DNA of 64,000 nt from Ustulina deusta. Lineage: Eukaryota; Ascomycota; Sordariomycetes; Xylariales; Xylariaceae. The notes beneath the pieces were generated by a model, which was not told the origin of the DNA, searched no databases, and saw only the letters and a list, made by a program, of their open reading frames with translations. The stretch's first letter is position 1; each line of letters starts with the position of its first letter. Below, in pieces: positions 35,166 to 46,371 of this stretch. Location of the stretch: the NCBI GenBank assembly GCA_023159155.1, contig JAJNNX010000014.1, positions 682,001 through 746,000 on the forward strand, in the 5' to 3' direction. A program made the position numbers and the translations under genes.

Positions 35166-36877
35166 ATGTCCTCTACTATCAAAGCTCTTGTGTTTGATCT
35201 CGGCGGGGTTCTCCTTAGCTGGGACCGCCACACCGTCACGGCCCTATCATCGAGTCAGTTCCTCACCATCATGAACTCCACGGCCTGGCATAGCCTAGAT
35301 AGGGGTCTACTTACCTTCAAAGATGCGTGCAAGGTATGACGGCTGTTGCTTCGCAGACATTTAGGCTGGATATACTAAGATAGTTGCAGGAATTTGGTGC
35401 TCACCTTGGCAAGGAGCCATCCGTGATTGAGGGTGCCATCGATGAGGCCCAGGAGTCACTGGCTGTCAACTTCCCTCTAATCCAGACACTTCTCGAAGTG
35501 AAAGCAACAAACCCAGAGCTGAAGCTCTACATCATGTCCAACATCTCCCGAGTGAGTTATCTTGCACATCCCACCCCTAATCTACTGACTGGCTGACTTT
35601 GAATGAAGGAACACTACAAGATGGTACAGAAGCTAGGCTTGCCATGGGTCATGTTTGACCACATCTTCATTTCAGGATTAGAGGGCATGCGGAAGCCCGA
35701 CATCTGCTTTTTCCGGCACGTGGTTGAGCACACCGGCTTCCGTCCAAGCGAGATAGTCATGATCGACGACACCGTTGAGAACATCTGCGCCGCTCGGTCG
35801 GTGGGCATGCACGGGATATTCGTGCACGACCAGGCGACCAAGAGCGGCGGCAGCTTGCTAAACCTCCTCCAGGACCCGCTCGCGCGAGCGGAGACCTATC
35901 TGAGGAAGAATGCGCGAAATCTCCATGGTTCTGTCGAGGGCTACGATGATCTCGTGCTTAAGGACAACTTCGTACAACTTATGATCTGGGAGCTTCTTGG
36001 TGATGAGAGCCTCATCTACCTCAAGTGGCCATCCGGACATCTCCAAGGGGCATCCGACAATGACGAAGGCCACTCCGAGGGCAAGAATGGAGTGCTTACG
36101 AATGGTCATGTCAACGGTCATACCAACGGCAGCGACAAAACTTGTTTGATATCGAATCTCAAGAACGGTCTGTGGAACTACTTCTACGAAGAGCCCGGCC
36201 TCACATTCCGAAACTTCCCACCCGATGCAGACACCACATCAATGGCCTACTTGTCTCTGCCCACGGAATATCTGCACAAGATCGCCGACCCCAAGCTCGT
36301 CCTGGACGCAATGGCCACGAACCAGGACTCGGACGGCATCATGCAGACCTATTTCAGCAGCGATCGACCCCGGACCACGCCCGAGGTGTGCTGCAACATC
36401 CTGCGAGTCTTCTACCGCTTTGGGCAGGGGTCCGACCCCCGGATCCGGAAGACGGAGGAGTGGATTGTTAGCTGCCTACAGAACAACGCCTGCCTGCACG
36501 GCAACAGGTACTACTCGACGCCCGAGAGCTTTCTGTACTTCATGGCCCGCCTGTACGTCGAGTGCCGCTCCACTTCCAGTCCCCTAGCGGACGAGTTGGA
36601 GCTCGGCATCAAACGGCGGTTGGAAGAGCGTCTCAACGTGCCGACGAACGCCCTAGCTCTAGCGCTTCGGGTATTTGCTTGCCAAATAGTCGGCGTAGAT
36701 GAGAGCCCGTACAGAAAAGACTTCGACTTACTCCTGTCCCTACAGGAGAGAGATGGGGGGTGGCCCGCGGGCCACTTTTGCTGCGTGGGTAAGACGGGTG
36801 CTCGGATCGGCAACCGCGGCTTGACGACGGCTTTTTCTATTCGGGCTATTCGGAACGAACGCTCGCGTGAGATTTGA
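35166..36877 (+). CDS. HAD-type drimane sesquiterpene cyclase (AstC-like)
   Basis: Three exons (35166-35333, 35390-35551, 35609-36877) encode 532 aa, the size of AstC-type enzymes that cyclise farnesyl diphosphate to the drimane skeleton. The N-terminal haloacid-dehalogenase-like domain (residues 1 to ~210) shows ALVFDLGGVLL (Asp11), IMSNIS and VMIDDTVENICAA (Asp163/164). The usual second Asp of DxD phosphatases is replaced, as in this cyclase family. The C-terminal half is a terpene-cyclase beta-like domain with PDADTTSMAYL (DxDTTS, residues 316-321) and DGGWPAGHFC. A Gly/Asn/His-rich linker (NGHVNGHTNG) separates them. The HAD-like phosphatases that remove the diphosphate in astellolide biosynthesis are not in the window. 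ATG 35166 is the first in frame; an upstream frame opens only with TTG. Confidence 0.93.
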
Positions 36878-38037
36878 TGCTTAGGTAGCCGTTTGTCTAT
36901 ATAATTAGCATAGAAAGATAACCTCAATGGCGTCAGCTCGGACTCAATGCAAGCCCTTCGAGCTATGTAGAGTCAATGAGCATAATAATGATTGCCACAA
37001 TCATGTCCCCCTACCTTCGTGTTTTGGCTTAATGATACGCTCTCGCGTGATGCCATTAGTTAGGAGTATGTTACACCTCCTAATTATACATGCCTTTGTC
37101 AGATTGATACTCCTAGATTTGCTATTAGAAAGGAGCTAGCCAGAGCTTCACGGGTGCCAATAAACAACTCACGCTAATTTATCGAAAGTATGCGCGGCCG
37201 ATATCGTGGCAGCAATGCTGACGAATACTATCTACCGGGGGAATGTACTGCTGTATGTGAGACTTCACCGGGTCACTAGTCCCATCAGCAATTTCAGCCT
37301 CACAAGACACAGCAGGGTTGTGCATCCAACCCGGCACATATTACACCCCAGTCAATCCAGATCTCCATCCGCTTTTACCATAAATTGCCGCATGTACTTA
37401 CACCGCTCTTTGTTATCCCAGCCTCGTGTGAGATATGGATGCGCCGCTGACCCTTCTGTGGCTGATGACACCCAGAAGCCGCCGTCCGTAAGATCGAGAC
37501 TAACTTCCTCTTCGAGTACATCTTCATACCGATAGAAAGTCAAGGATTATGCCTTGCCAGAACGTCCGTGGGGGATGTGGGCCCCAACTGAGACTTCGAG
37601 CAGTCTGCCTCCGCCCTTTCTCGCAGACCTGTGTCCCCTTGGGGTATAATTGGACCGATTCATGACAAATATAGTCCAAGTCTGAGTGATCATGTCGAGA
37701 ATGAAAGCGTCGGTCATGGATGCTTCGTATCAAAGGAGGAATGAGATGAGATGTAGATTTACTGTAAATAGCACCGCCCAAGATGAACACGACCAAGGAT
37801 TCAACCCCTATAGATGAGCATATTCTCCTATTTAGTCTGTTCACAATCAGTGGTGATACAAAATGCGAAAGAAGAGTTGCTCCAAAATGGTTGCATCCAC
37901 TTCACCCGCATCTGCAGTCAATACTCGTAGCCATGATTCTGATCGAAACCATATGCACCTTTGCTCCTTTTTCTTGTGGGGGGGGGGGGGGGGGGCAACC
38001 CTTGCCACTAGCAGCAGCCAGGCCAACTGAAATGCAA
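36878..38037. other. Intergenic, no gene seen, with 18-G homopolymer
   Basis: This is the 3' flank of the cyclase. Frames at 36927-37139, 37206-37535 and 37524-37844 have no recognisable domain. An 18-base G run lies at 37978-37995, about 50 bases before the first readable codons of the FAD-oxidoreductase remnant, and may mark a slippage or deletion site. Confidence 0.45.
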
Positions 38038-38750
38038 GGCACTGCTAGCAGATGGACCAGCCGTCGGGTTCTGTCCTGGCGTGGGGGCCGTAGGCGCCAT
38101 GCTCGGTGGTGGATTGGGTCGGCTCGAGGGGCTTCACGACCTAACGAGTGATGCGCTGTTGAGCGTGCGAATGATCACGTGGGACGTCACATTCATTCAG
38201 GCATCCCGCACGGTCAACGACAACCTCTTTTGGGGCATCCGAGGTGCCGGTCAGAACTTCGATGTTATCGTTGAGGCTCTGTTCGAGACGTATCCCGCGA
38301 CGAATTGGTGCATGCAGTATATCTCGGATCTCACTTTCAGCGCAGATAAATTAGAGGCTGTATTGAATGTGACAGCAGCCTGCTCATACCCAACTTGGAC
38401 CCTCGGTTGGCTATTGCGACAGCAATTGCTCCGAATCCAACGACATTGGAGGTGAGTGACGCTGCCCAGTAGCGTGTATCATGCATAAGGCAAGGCTAAC
38501 CTTCATACCAGCCGACGGTACGGGTTAACATCATCTACCCCGGTCCACTCGAAAAGGGCCAGACGTTCAGGAAGCTCTATTCCCCACTCAGTAGCAGTTT
38601 CGCCGAGCAAATGGTTGGCTAGGAGAACTTGACCTCGGTTGCGTTTCCCGACATCGTCGCCGGAGGGATCCCAACGGGCAGCGCGCACAGTCAGTACAGC
38701 GTGCTCTCCAAGAACTTGCTGCATGGCCCGGGGGCTGCTATACCTAGAAT
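38038..38750 (+). pseudogene. FAD-linked oxidoreductase (PF01565-type) pseudogene
   Basis: The readable remnant covers the middle of a BBE/PF01565-like flavoenzyme: GFCPGVGAVGAMLGGGLG (flavin-binding loop), LTSDALLSVRMITWD and LFWGIRGAGQNFDVIVEA. It has lost the 5' region including the flavin-attachment and FAD-pyrophosphate part, shifts frame near 38,378, crosses a recognisable intron at 38452-38511, and meets a TAG at 38620-38622 in the exon reading VNIIYPGPLEKG. Downstream TSVAFPDIVAGGIPTG still reads in frame after the stop. Such oxidases are common tailoring enzymes in fungal clusters; here the gene is dead. It lies 1.2 kb from the cyclase. Confidence 0.85.
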
Positions 38751-39451
38751 GAAATGCGTGTAGTAAAAGAGGCTACGCCATTCTTGATTCATCCGAGAGC
38801 CTCAGAACCAAGGCTGACCACCAGGCATGTCAATAACCTGCAGGTAACGAAAGGTAAGGTGAGTGAGGCACCTATTGGTAGCTACACGCGCAATGATGTA
38901 AAGAAAGGACTTCTATTAGGGACCTATCGTGGACCATCGATCCTACTTACTACTTACTACCTGATAGTAGATCACCTAGGTACCCTAGTCAAGCCTGTGC
39001 AGGTGGACCCTGCTCCCGTTTGTGGGGCACTCCCTGATAAGGTTTAGAGTCTGACCCACATCTGCATGTCAGTGGCTCCTGGTCGTAAATACGTTTCCCC
39101 ACATCCTAATCCCGGATTGCTGCAGGTACTGACGGGAGGCCAAGCTTTAATGAAGGCGCTCCCGATATCATATCGTTGTTCTGTACTTCCTACTATCTAC
39201 TGTACTGGGAGATTGAGGGGGCGCAGAAGGCTAACTATCCTTCCAGAATAGCGATTAGCCTTCCGAAATTGACTATCCTTCTGGATCCCACTAGCCTTCC
39301 GAACATAGAAGTATTTATATACTAAAATTATATATAAATATACCTTTGAATTAGTTTAGGGCTTTACTACTGAAATCTTAAGGCTTTGTATGCTATGGCT
39401 AGCAAACCAACCAACCTATACAGACCTACCTATACAACAGACTGCTATATA

Positions 39452-39505
39452 GACCTAGCCATACTAACTGACCTAGCCATACTGACTGACCTGGCCATAC
39501 AGACT
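39452..39505. repeat. 18-bp tandem repeat, three copies
   Basis: Units GACCTAGCCATACTAACT, GACCTAGCCATACTGACT and GACCTGGCCATACAGACT follow each other without gaps, and flanking sequence has further partial copies (CAGACCTACC). Confidence 0.85.
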
Positions 39506-39848
39506 TAGCCAGCCAAATTCTAACTTAGAAAAATCCAGCCCATCCTAGTCAACCCACCACCTTTACACATACATACACACCCACCTACCTTAACTAGCGG
39601 CCACACCACTACCCCTACCAGCCTTACTACGTACCTGGCCAATTAAATGGACCTATTCATTTAATCGGGCTACTTCGTATACCCTACGGCGTATATATAA
39701 CAAAGGTTAGCCTGTTTAGTTAGTTGGTCGGTTGGCTAACTATAGCCCAGGCAAGTTACTTACGCTTATACAACTTTTTTATAGTTGCTGATAAGTAATA
39801 CTTAGTATGTACAACTATAACTTGTACGTAACAACCGATTGAACTAAG

Positions 39849-39884
39849 GGCTATTGTAAGGGCTGTTGTAAGAGCTGTTGTAAG
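39849..39884. repeat. 12-bp tandem repeat, three copies
   Basis: GGCTATTGTAAG, GGCTGTTGTAAG and AGCTGTTGTAAG are adjacent, followed by a partial AGCTATT. Confidence 0.85.
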
Positions 39885-40445
39885 AGCTATTAGGGTAGGC
39901 TATTAAGTAAGCAAATAAGTATAAATAAGTAATAAGTAAGTAATTAAAAGTATAACCAAGTATAATTTAGCTGTTTTAATAGGCCTACTTCTAATATATA
40001 TAGTGGTTAATTATAGCGCTATTATAGTAGTTTATTATTTTTCCGGATTTTACTAGCCTTCCGGATCTCACTAGCCTTCTAGATTTCAGATTTGTAAAGT
40101 TTTACGAAAGCCTAGTAGCCACTACAAGCTTAGTGAACCTTCTATAATTCCCGCAGCAGTACCTAGGTAGCTAGATGATTAAAAAAATAAAAAATAAAAA
40201 ATAAAATAAAATAAAAACAATTTGGAAGGAGTACCTAATGGATCGTAAATACGCCCACCCGTCTAATAACCCGCCCAACCTATATCCGATCGTTCTCTCT
40301 ACTCCCCCTTGAAAAATGTCCAATCCTAGGGAGCTTTTATGTCGAGACTGACACGCCTAAGCTTCTTCCACTTCTCTCATGCACCAAGACTCAACATACC
40401 TTGACACAGCCGCAGCCGGTTTTCATTACATCGTACCAAGTCATC

Positions 40446-41518
40446 ATGGAGCCTCCAAACACCAAGCCGTACCATCTCCCATCTGATGCTGTCTGGTTCA
40501 GTGAGTAAATACTGATTGTCTCCAAACTGTTTCTCGGGACGTCACTGATGCTGTAGGTGCTCAGTCACCGGCTGCTCGTCAGGAATCGGCCAGGCTCTAG
40601 CCCAGCTCGTCGCCCAGACCTCGGGACGTGTGGTAGCTACCGCACGCAAGTCATCGGCCCTCTCAGACATACCAACCCAAGGGAATGTCCTCAAACTAGA
40701 GCTAGACGTGACTTCCACCAGCTCCATCGACGCGGCACTTCAAGCGACGCTAAACCAATTCGGCCGCATAGACATCATCGTCAACAACGCGGGCTATACC
40801 CTCACCGGGGTCACCGAGGCAGCCGGCGATGCAGAGGCTCGCGCCGTCTTTGACACCAACTTCTGGGGCATGGCCGATGTGAGCAAGAGAGCCCTGCGGA
40901 TCATGAGAGAGGAGAACCCCAAGACTGGCCAACAGGGTGGTGTCATCCTCAACGTCAGCTCCATGGGAGGCTTCACCGGCTATCCCGGACAGGCGTTCTA
41001 CCACGCTAGCAAGTTCGCAATGGAAGGGTGGACCGAATCTGTGGCAAAGGAGGTACCGAGCTCATGGAACAGTACGTCGTCCTATTCCCCGAATCCTCTC
41101 TTTTCGAGAATTCCTCCAGGTCTGTCGTCCCAAGCCTTACAACGTTCTAGTTCATCTATGCAACCTTGAGCCTGGCGGAGTCAAGACGAACTACGCAACT
41201 TCGTCATTAAAACGCATGGCCGACGATCACCCGGCTTATGCCGACCCCAGCTACCCCGCGAACCAGCTGCTGAGTCATATAGGGAGCGAACAAGGTCGCG
41301 CTCTATGGGCTGAGCCAAGCACACTGGCGGCGGCAATCATTCAAGTTGTTAGTCGGGGGCAACGGATCCCTATCCGGGTCCCCTTGGGCTCTGACGCATG
41401 GGGCATGATTGCCAAGGATATCGAAGGCGTCAAGAAAGATCTGGACGACGTCAAGGACATAAGCACCGCAGTTGGCAATGTAAAGCAGTTGGACTTGATC
41501 CGTTTCCTACGGTATTAA
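40446..41518 (+). CDS. Short-chain dehydrogenase/reductase, intact
   Basis: A classical SDR of 309 aa in three exons (40446-40500, 40565-41071, 41151-41518), expected to oxidise or reduce an alcohol/carbonyl with NAD(P)(H). It has the dinucleotide-binding FITGCSSGIG near residue 18, the NNAGYT motif, the catalytic Ser in NVSSMGGF, the catalytic YHASK, and LEPGGVKTNY after the active site. Acceptors were chosen to keep family sequence: the first intron ends at CTCAG (40564), the second at TTCTAG (41150). It transcribes away from the cyclase, 3.6 kb downstream, and could be a tailoring enzyme. No coding defect seen. Confidence 0.92.
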
Positions 41519-42456
41519 ATGAGCTCGATTCGATTCGACACCTACATCGGCCACGATGTTAGGGTCTAGCAACATAGCTAATGCAGCCGAGTTTGACGCA
41601 TTCTTCGTGTTGACGCGATGTGCCGTTGCTCAAGATAGAGCACCTCACCAGCCCACATTAGGCACCCTGCCAAGGCGCCATCCCACTATCGTACCGCGCC
41701 CGACTCACCCACGTGGCAGCGGGGCACGAGACATGTCAGAATTAGAGGGTTGGAAACTAAGCCTGCGTCAGATATCGAGACGTAAGGGGTGAGAGCAGGC
41801 TACTCCACCCCATAGACGAGGTAAGTAACCAACACTTGCTCTACGCTATCTATAAATATTTTGCGACAATAAACTTGGAAATGAAGTCAATTATGACAGC
41901 AACAGGAAGTCATATACCATTCTAGGGAAGAGGACTTACCAAGGCCACATCGCTTAGCTTTCTCAGACAACACACGCATACTGTAGGCGTCTTTCGCAAT
42001 GACAACCGTAGTTCGCACAGCAAGGCCCATCTCTCAGTGGAATTCATGTCAGGATCAATCTCGTAATATTCGGGTCAACCCTATTGCTTCTTAGCGCATC
42101 CGAGTATTTGCCAGGAAGTTGGTCCACGTCTTGAATGCCGATAGGGGCTTCGTTACGGCCAACGCAACCTCGGTAGGAGGGAATTATTAAAACCCTCGCG
42201 CCATGGCCATAGCCAACGAGATTATGTAAAGGAACATGTGCTATGAGGCGCAATTAGGTAGTATAGAGGACTCTATTTTTAGATTTTAAAATTCAAGTTT
42301 AGAATCTTTGAACGTGGTTCATATGCGAGTTGAGTTGCGCAGATATGCAAGTCGCGCACGTTTGCCATGTTCAATGGCCTAGATACACATAATTCCTCGC
42401 TCTCTCCCAAATACCCGCTAATTATTAAACATTATCCTTTGGAAACTAATGTCTCC
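41519..42456. other. Convergent intergenic region, no gene seen
   Basis: Frames at 41556-41792 (+) and 42044-42253 (-) have no family features. No RNA gene or repeat recognised. Confidence 0.45.
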
Positions 42457-43371
42457 CTAGTCGTGTGTCGCCTTGAAGTCATATACTAAACACCCAACCT
42501 GTATATTCCCTCCCACGCCCTTGTTATCACACTTCGCCCAGTTATCTACAAGCAAATCCTGGCAAATTCTGCTCCCAGGATTATCCTGGTCCAACGGATT
42601 GGCTGCATAGATCTCGTCGAGGCCGGGGTAATCCAGCACACAGCCATCCTTCCAGTAGATGCGCAGTTGCACAGGCTGTAGTTTATTGTAGGCGCGAAGC
42701 ACAATGTTGGTCGACGGGTCGCCGCGCTTGATGGGCGTGAGGCCGGTCCCGGCGCAGGCGAAACCCGCGGCAAATTTCGTATCGTGGTCATGGATGTCGC
42801 CGTGGGCCCCGAAGTCTTCGGTGCCGTAGCAGTGACGCTCCTGTATCTCGAGTGGCGTGGTCGGTGTAATGGTGTAGTCGAAGACACCGCAGCCGACGTC
42901 GAGGGAGCCACTCCCGTGCATGAGTTGGTCCTGAGCTGCATGTTACATTGAGTCAGTTAACCTTTCGGTTTCCACTGGTAATTCGTGTTTCGAGGCATGA
43001 GTGTGAATCGTTTGCTTACCATCCGTTTGTCTGCAGGTGCTTGAGATTTGTGAAAAAGCGTCCACACATCCTCTCACACACTCCTCGTCCCCATTGGATG
43101 GCTTGAAGCCAAGGTCAATATTATAGTGTATGTAGGCGTCGAGATCCGCAGTAGAAGAAGTGCGTAGGAATAACTGTCCGTCCGGGTCTTGGTCTTTTCT
43201 GTTGCCGCTCGTGTCGACTGTCATTGCCAGCTCCGTTCCTGCTACCCACTGGTCGCAGAAGCTCTGGTAAACATTGTTCTGTGGTCCGTCGAAAACATCC
43301 CAAGGAATGGTGCTCACGTTGCCCATGTCGGCCAGAAACGGCGGCGAGAAGCAGCGCGCAAGGGCATCCAT
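42457..43371 (-). CDS. Protein resembling the C-terminal domain of killer-toxin-like chitinases
   Basis: Two exons (43371-43020, 42935-42457; GTAAGC...GCAG intron) join to 276 aa in frame. The protein resembles the cysteine-containing region found after the GH18 domain in large fungal killer-toxin-like chitinases: VYQSFCDQW, LAMTVDTSGN, ECVRGCVDAFSQIS, a GSGSLDVGCGVFDYTI segment, and a tail with several Cys and GNIQVGCLVYDF. No GH18 catalytic motif (DxxDxDxE), chitin-binding or LysM domain is present, so it is either a stand-alone copy or the separated end of a chitinase. A TATATAAG box at about 43,434-43,441 supports start 43371. That start gives no signal peptide; an earlier in-frame ATG at 43455 overlaps the TATA box. 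Function unknown. Confidence 0.65.
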
Positions 43372-44565
43372 TTTCCCAACAATGAGCAGTGTAGAGCGAA
43401 ATCTACCAAATTGATGAAATAAAAACGCAGCAAGCTTATATACTAGCCCCTGCATTTTAGGATAGAAAATTTAGCCCCCTAGGAAGGAAATCTCTTACAG
43501 ATATCCTTTCCGCCGGGTCTGGTTCCTATCGCTCGGGCCTGTTCGTTCCACAAGCAATCAAACAAACAAACAACGAAAAAAAGAAAAAGAAAAAAAGAAA
43601 GAAGGGAAGAAAGAAGAAAGAAAAGAAAGAGAAAAAAAAAAAGAATCAATATTGCTGTCGCTAGATCCTATTCTTTGTAGCTTTAGCCTGTTTATACTTT
43701 TTATGGGAAAGTTAATTCTCTATTGTCACGTAGACACTTGCCGCAGGTAAAACTAGCAAGGCAATAAAACACTATTTAAGTTACTGTTTATTTATCTTTT
43801 TATTTATTAAAATACCATAAAATGTTGGTATATGCCCAAAATCAAGCAGTTATTTAACACAATGACCGCCTTGAAAAAATAGTCTTCAATCTTCAATGCC
43901 TGTTATTTCCCTAGGGATTGCTTGCACTCGCTAAAATTTATCGTCGAAGTAGATACCTCTAGCAGGCCTTTTACTGGCCCCTGATGTCCAATCCCCTGTT
44001 TAGCCTCTTCCACACGCCGGTTCTTCAGCCTTCCCTGAAGATGGGCGTCTAAAGCAGGCAAACTAGTTGGTGAGTGACAGCGACTGACGGTGAAATCCAG
44101 TTCCTTGACGAATCTAAGCTGCCAAATGAAGTAGACTGAGAGCTTCTTCTGTCCGTTGCCTGAAAGTTGCTGTCAATTCAGTTAAATGGCAGCCTCGCAC
44201 GCAAGACAACTCTTTCGTGGCTTTTAGTTGAATAGGCCATGTGTGCAGCACGCGGCGCCTGTTGACCTTACGTCCTGTGACCTACCAAGAAGAGCGAATC
44301 CATTGCTAAGGCCTACGGCCACTCCTCCATCACCTCTATATATCACTATTACTTAACTAAAGCGCCACTTGCTAGAAAACACCAAAACAATTAGTTAGGG
44401 CATATAGTCTCCCCCAGTCTGACATCACTGCTGAAGGGTCTTAGAAATAAGTGCCACGTTATAGAGCGTTAGTACATCGTTCTAAGTCAATAGGTCGAGT
44501 GGTTCATCTGCTGAAATACTGCTTTAGTGTCAAGGGGCGCTGGAGCTGTAGATTTTGTTTTCATC
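43372..44565. other. Intergenic, no gene seen
   Basis: Contains the promoter of the chitinase-like gene and a long polypurine tract. No supportable ORF or RNA. Confidence 0.45.
43576..43646 (+). repeat. 71-base pure polypurine (GA-rich) tract
   Basis: Every base is A or G, with irregular GAAA/GAAAA units. Such tracts can form triplex DNA and vary in length by slippage. Confidence 0.9.
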
Positions 44566-44940
44566 ATGATCGAAGTCAAAAGAGCTGATATTTGCGAAGG
44601 AACGACTCATATTAGCATTGTGGAGAGACATGCGGCCTTCTCTATCACTGCTAGCGATGGCCGTGATGACTGTTTCATACTTATAAGGTCCAACATATTA
44701 GTTACAGAATCGAAAATCCTCGCCGAGGCTGTAGATATCAAACTAGGAAGAGCGCATTATGCTCACAGAAAGCTATTAGTAATTAAGGCGTCCGGGGAGT
44801 CAAATCAAGAACCAATACTACGCTGCTTCCAGAATGGCTGCGTCATATTGGTGCCCAGCCCACAAATCTTTCACGAGGTTTTGCGCAGCCTTGTAGTTTT
44901 CGCTCTGTCGATGGTTTCGCGCGGTCTCGTTTACCCTTGA
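44566..44940 (+). CDS. Hypothetical protein, 124 aa
   Basis: An ATG-started frame beginning MIEVKRADICEGTTHISIVE. The sequence has balanced composition with alternating hydrophobic strands and helices (FILIRSNILVTESK; LLVIKASGES; CVILVPSPQIFHEVL) and looks like a folded protein. I do not recognise it. An in-frame GTG extension to 44527 exists but is unlikely. It has no intron and no close neighbours, so it could be a fragment of a longer lost gene. Confidence 0.4.
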   Translation: MIEVKRADICEGTTHISIVERHAAFSITASDGRDDCFILIRSNILVTESKILAEAVDIKLGRAHYAHRKLLVIKASGESNQEPILRCFQNGCVILVPSPQIFHEVLRSLVVFALSMVSRGLVYP

Positions 44941-46017
44941 GACGTCCATTCCCAGCTCACACATCTTCTCAACGATTGCCAACGCGCAATCACGATCCGT
45001 ACTACGAGAAATCTCTATTTTAACTACTCGAACGAATCTTCAATATTTTATTATATGCTTAACAGCCAGCGAACCCGCACCCGACCCTCATTTTGCCGGC
45101 CCCGAAAACCATAATAATAACCACAATAGTTACACAACACACAATAGGCAACCGGGAGTGCACGTAGATCTGGGCTATTCAACTGCCGTGGTTTCAATCA
45201 AGTAATGTTCCGTATTCGTTAACCGTAGTCAAGGTAATAAATCAAGAAAATCAACGCCCTTAGTGTTTTTACCCCTGTACGGGTACAGCCACTAAGTGGC
45301 TCATGCGTGTACTAGACCCCTGTAATCCACTTGCACCACTTCAATATTTCCGAGCTTAGAGTTGTAAGGAGAGAACGATGGCAAGCCGAGTGCTTGAGCT
45401 ACGCAAAGGGATTCCCCGGATCTAGACAGCCGATTCTTTATATTATGGATCTGTTGCGCAGTGTAAACGGCGAGCCGAATGCTACAAGCCGCAAAAGATT
45501 TTTCAACGCCTAGATTTCTCATTCTAAATTCACGGATTATGGCCCCAAAAGGGACTAATTGACAATCTGTGTGCAAGCTGTAGTGGGAAAACCAAAGGTG
45601 TACTGCGCAGGGGGAATTCGAAGGCTGCAAGCGCTCAGTAGTTGTTGTATTCTGTATGGGCAATGTGAGTTGTATTGATGATGGCGGCTATTATTTGTCA
45701 ATCTAGTCTCAATTTGCTAGCTGTGAAGGTATCCGCACGTGACCCGCCCCACACGCGATCAACCTCCCCCAAACCGAGCACCGACGAGTAGGGGAAATTG
45801 ATTATGGCTATAGGGAGAGGATCAACGGGATCCTGCTTTGAGCCGATGGGTATGGGGGAAAAGTGGCAGACAATTGGAGATATCTGGGATCTGGGTCTAA
45901 TGCCGGACGAGAACGACTGTTGTGCGTAGATCGATGACTGGGGTCTATACACAAGATGGGAGGCGTCGATGGTACATCAAGGCTTCCCATTTTCTTCAGT
46001 CCAAATGCAGGAATATT
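44941..46017. other. Intergenic, weak minus-strand ORFs only
   Basis: Minus-strand frames 45301-45663 (non-ATG start) and 45808-45990 (ATG start, MGSLDVPSTPPILCIDP) are open but show no domain and are not called. Nothing else seen. Confidence 0.35.
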
Positions 46018-46371
46018 CTACCGTAGATTTCGATTTCCTCGCAGTCTGGTGTTCTTCTCCTTGAGATAGTCGAGATAGCCCTCAAGTTCTTTCTGGAGTT
46101 CGGCCAGGTCATTTTCTTTTTTACCCATCCCCGTTTTATGTTCTTTGGTCGTCCCTCGGATCTGTACTTCCAGCTCTTTGTTCCGAGAGGTGGCTTGCTT
46201 CAGAAGTTCTTGTAAACGGAGGATTTCGTCGTCTTTTTCGGTCGCTTTTCTTCTCCAATTGTTGAGTTCCTTTTCCAGTGCGGTAATCTTGGCCTGATTC
46301 TCCAATTCCCGCACTCGACTTTCTATCTCCCGGAGACGGTCGGCTATGGGTTTGCGCTGGCCGTTGAGCAT
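46018..46371 (-). CDS. Small coiled-coil protein, 117 aa
   Basis: An ATG-started single-exon frame made almost wholly of heptad-type helix from residue ~10 to ~110: RLREIESRVRELENQ, EILRLQELLKQ, NDLAELQKELEGYL. Charged residues dominate and hydrophobics recur at a/d spacing, so a dimeric coiled coil is likely. There is no signal peptide, no membrane segment and no named domain. Partner and role are unknown. An upstream coding exon was not recognised. Confidence 0.6.
   Translation of the reverse strand: MLNGQRKPIADRLREIESRVRELENQAKITALEKELNNWRRKATEKDDEILRLQELLKQATSRNKELEVQIRGTTKEHKTGMGKKENDLAELQKELEGYLDYLKEKNTRLRGNRNLR

Larger units (their letters stand above)
38751..40445. other. Intergenic AT-richer block with short repeats
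   Basis: No gene. A segment at about 39.3-40.04 kb is A/T-rich and bracketed by copies of the motif ACTAGCCTTCCGGA and variants in the same orientation (39,229-39,303 and 40,041-40,090). It contains two short tandem repeats listed separately. It may be a decayed small mobile element; no terminal inverted repeats were seen. The last ~150 bases are the promoter of the SDR gene. Confidence 0.4.

Noticed and set aside
36142..36587. Alternative-frame ORFs within the terpene cyclase
   Set aside because: Arg/Pro-rich translations typical of out-of-frame GC-rich coding DNA; the cyclase frame carries all family motifs.
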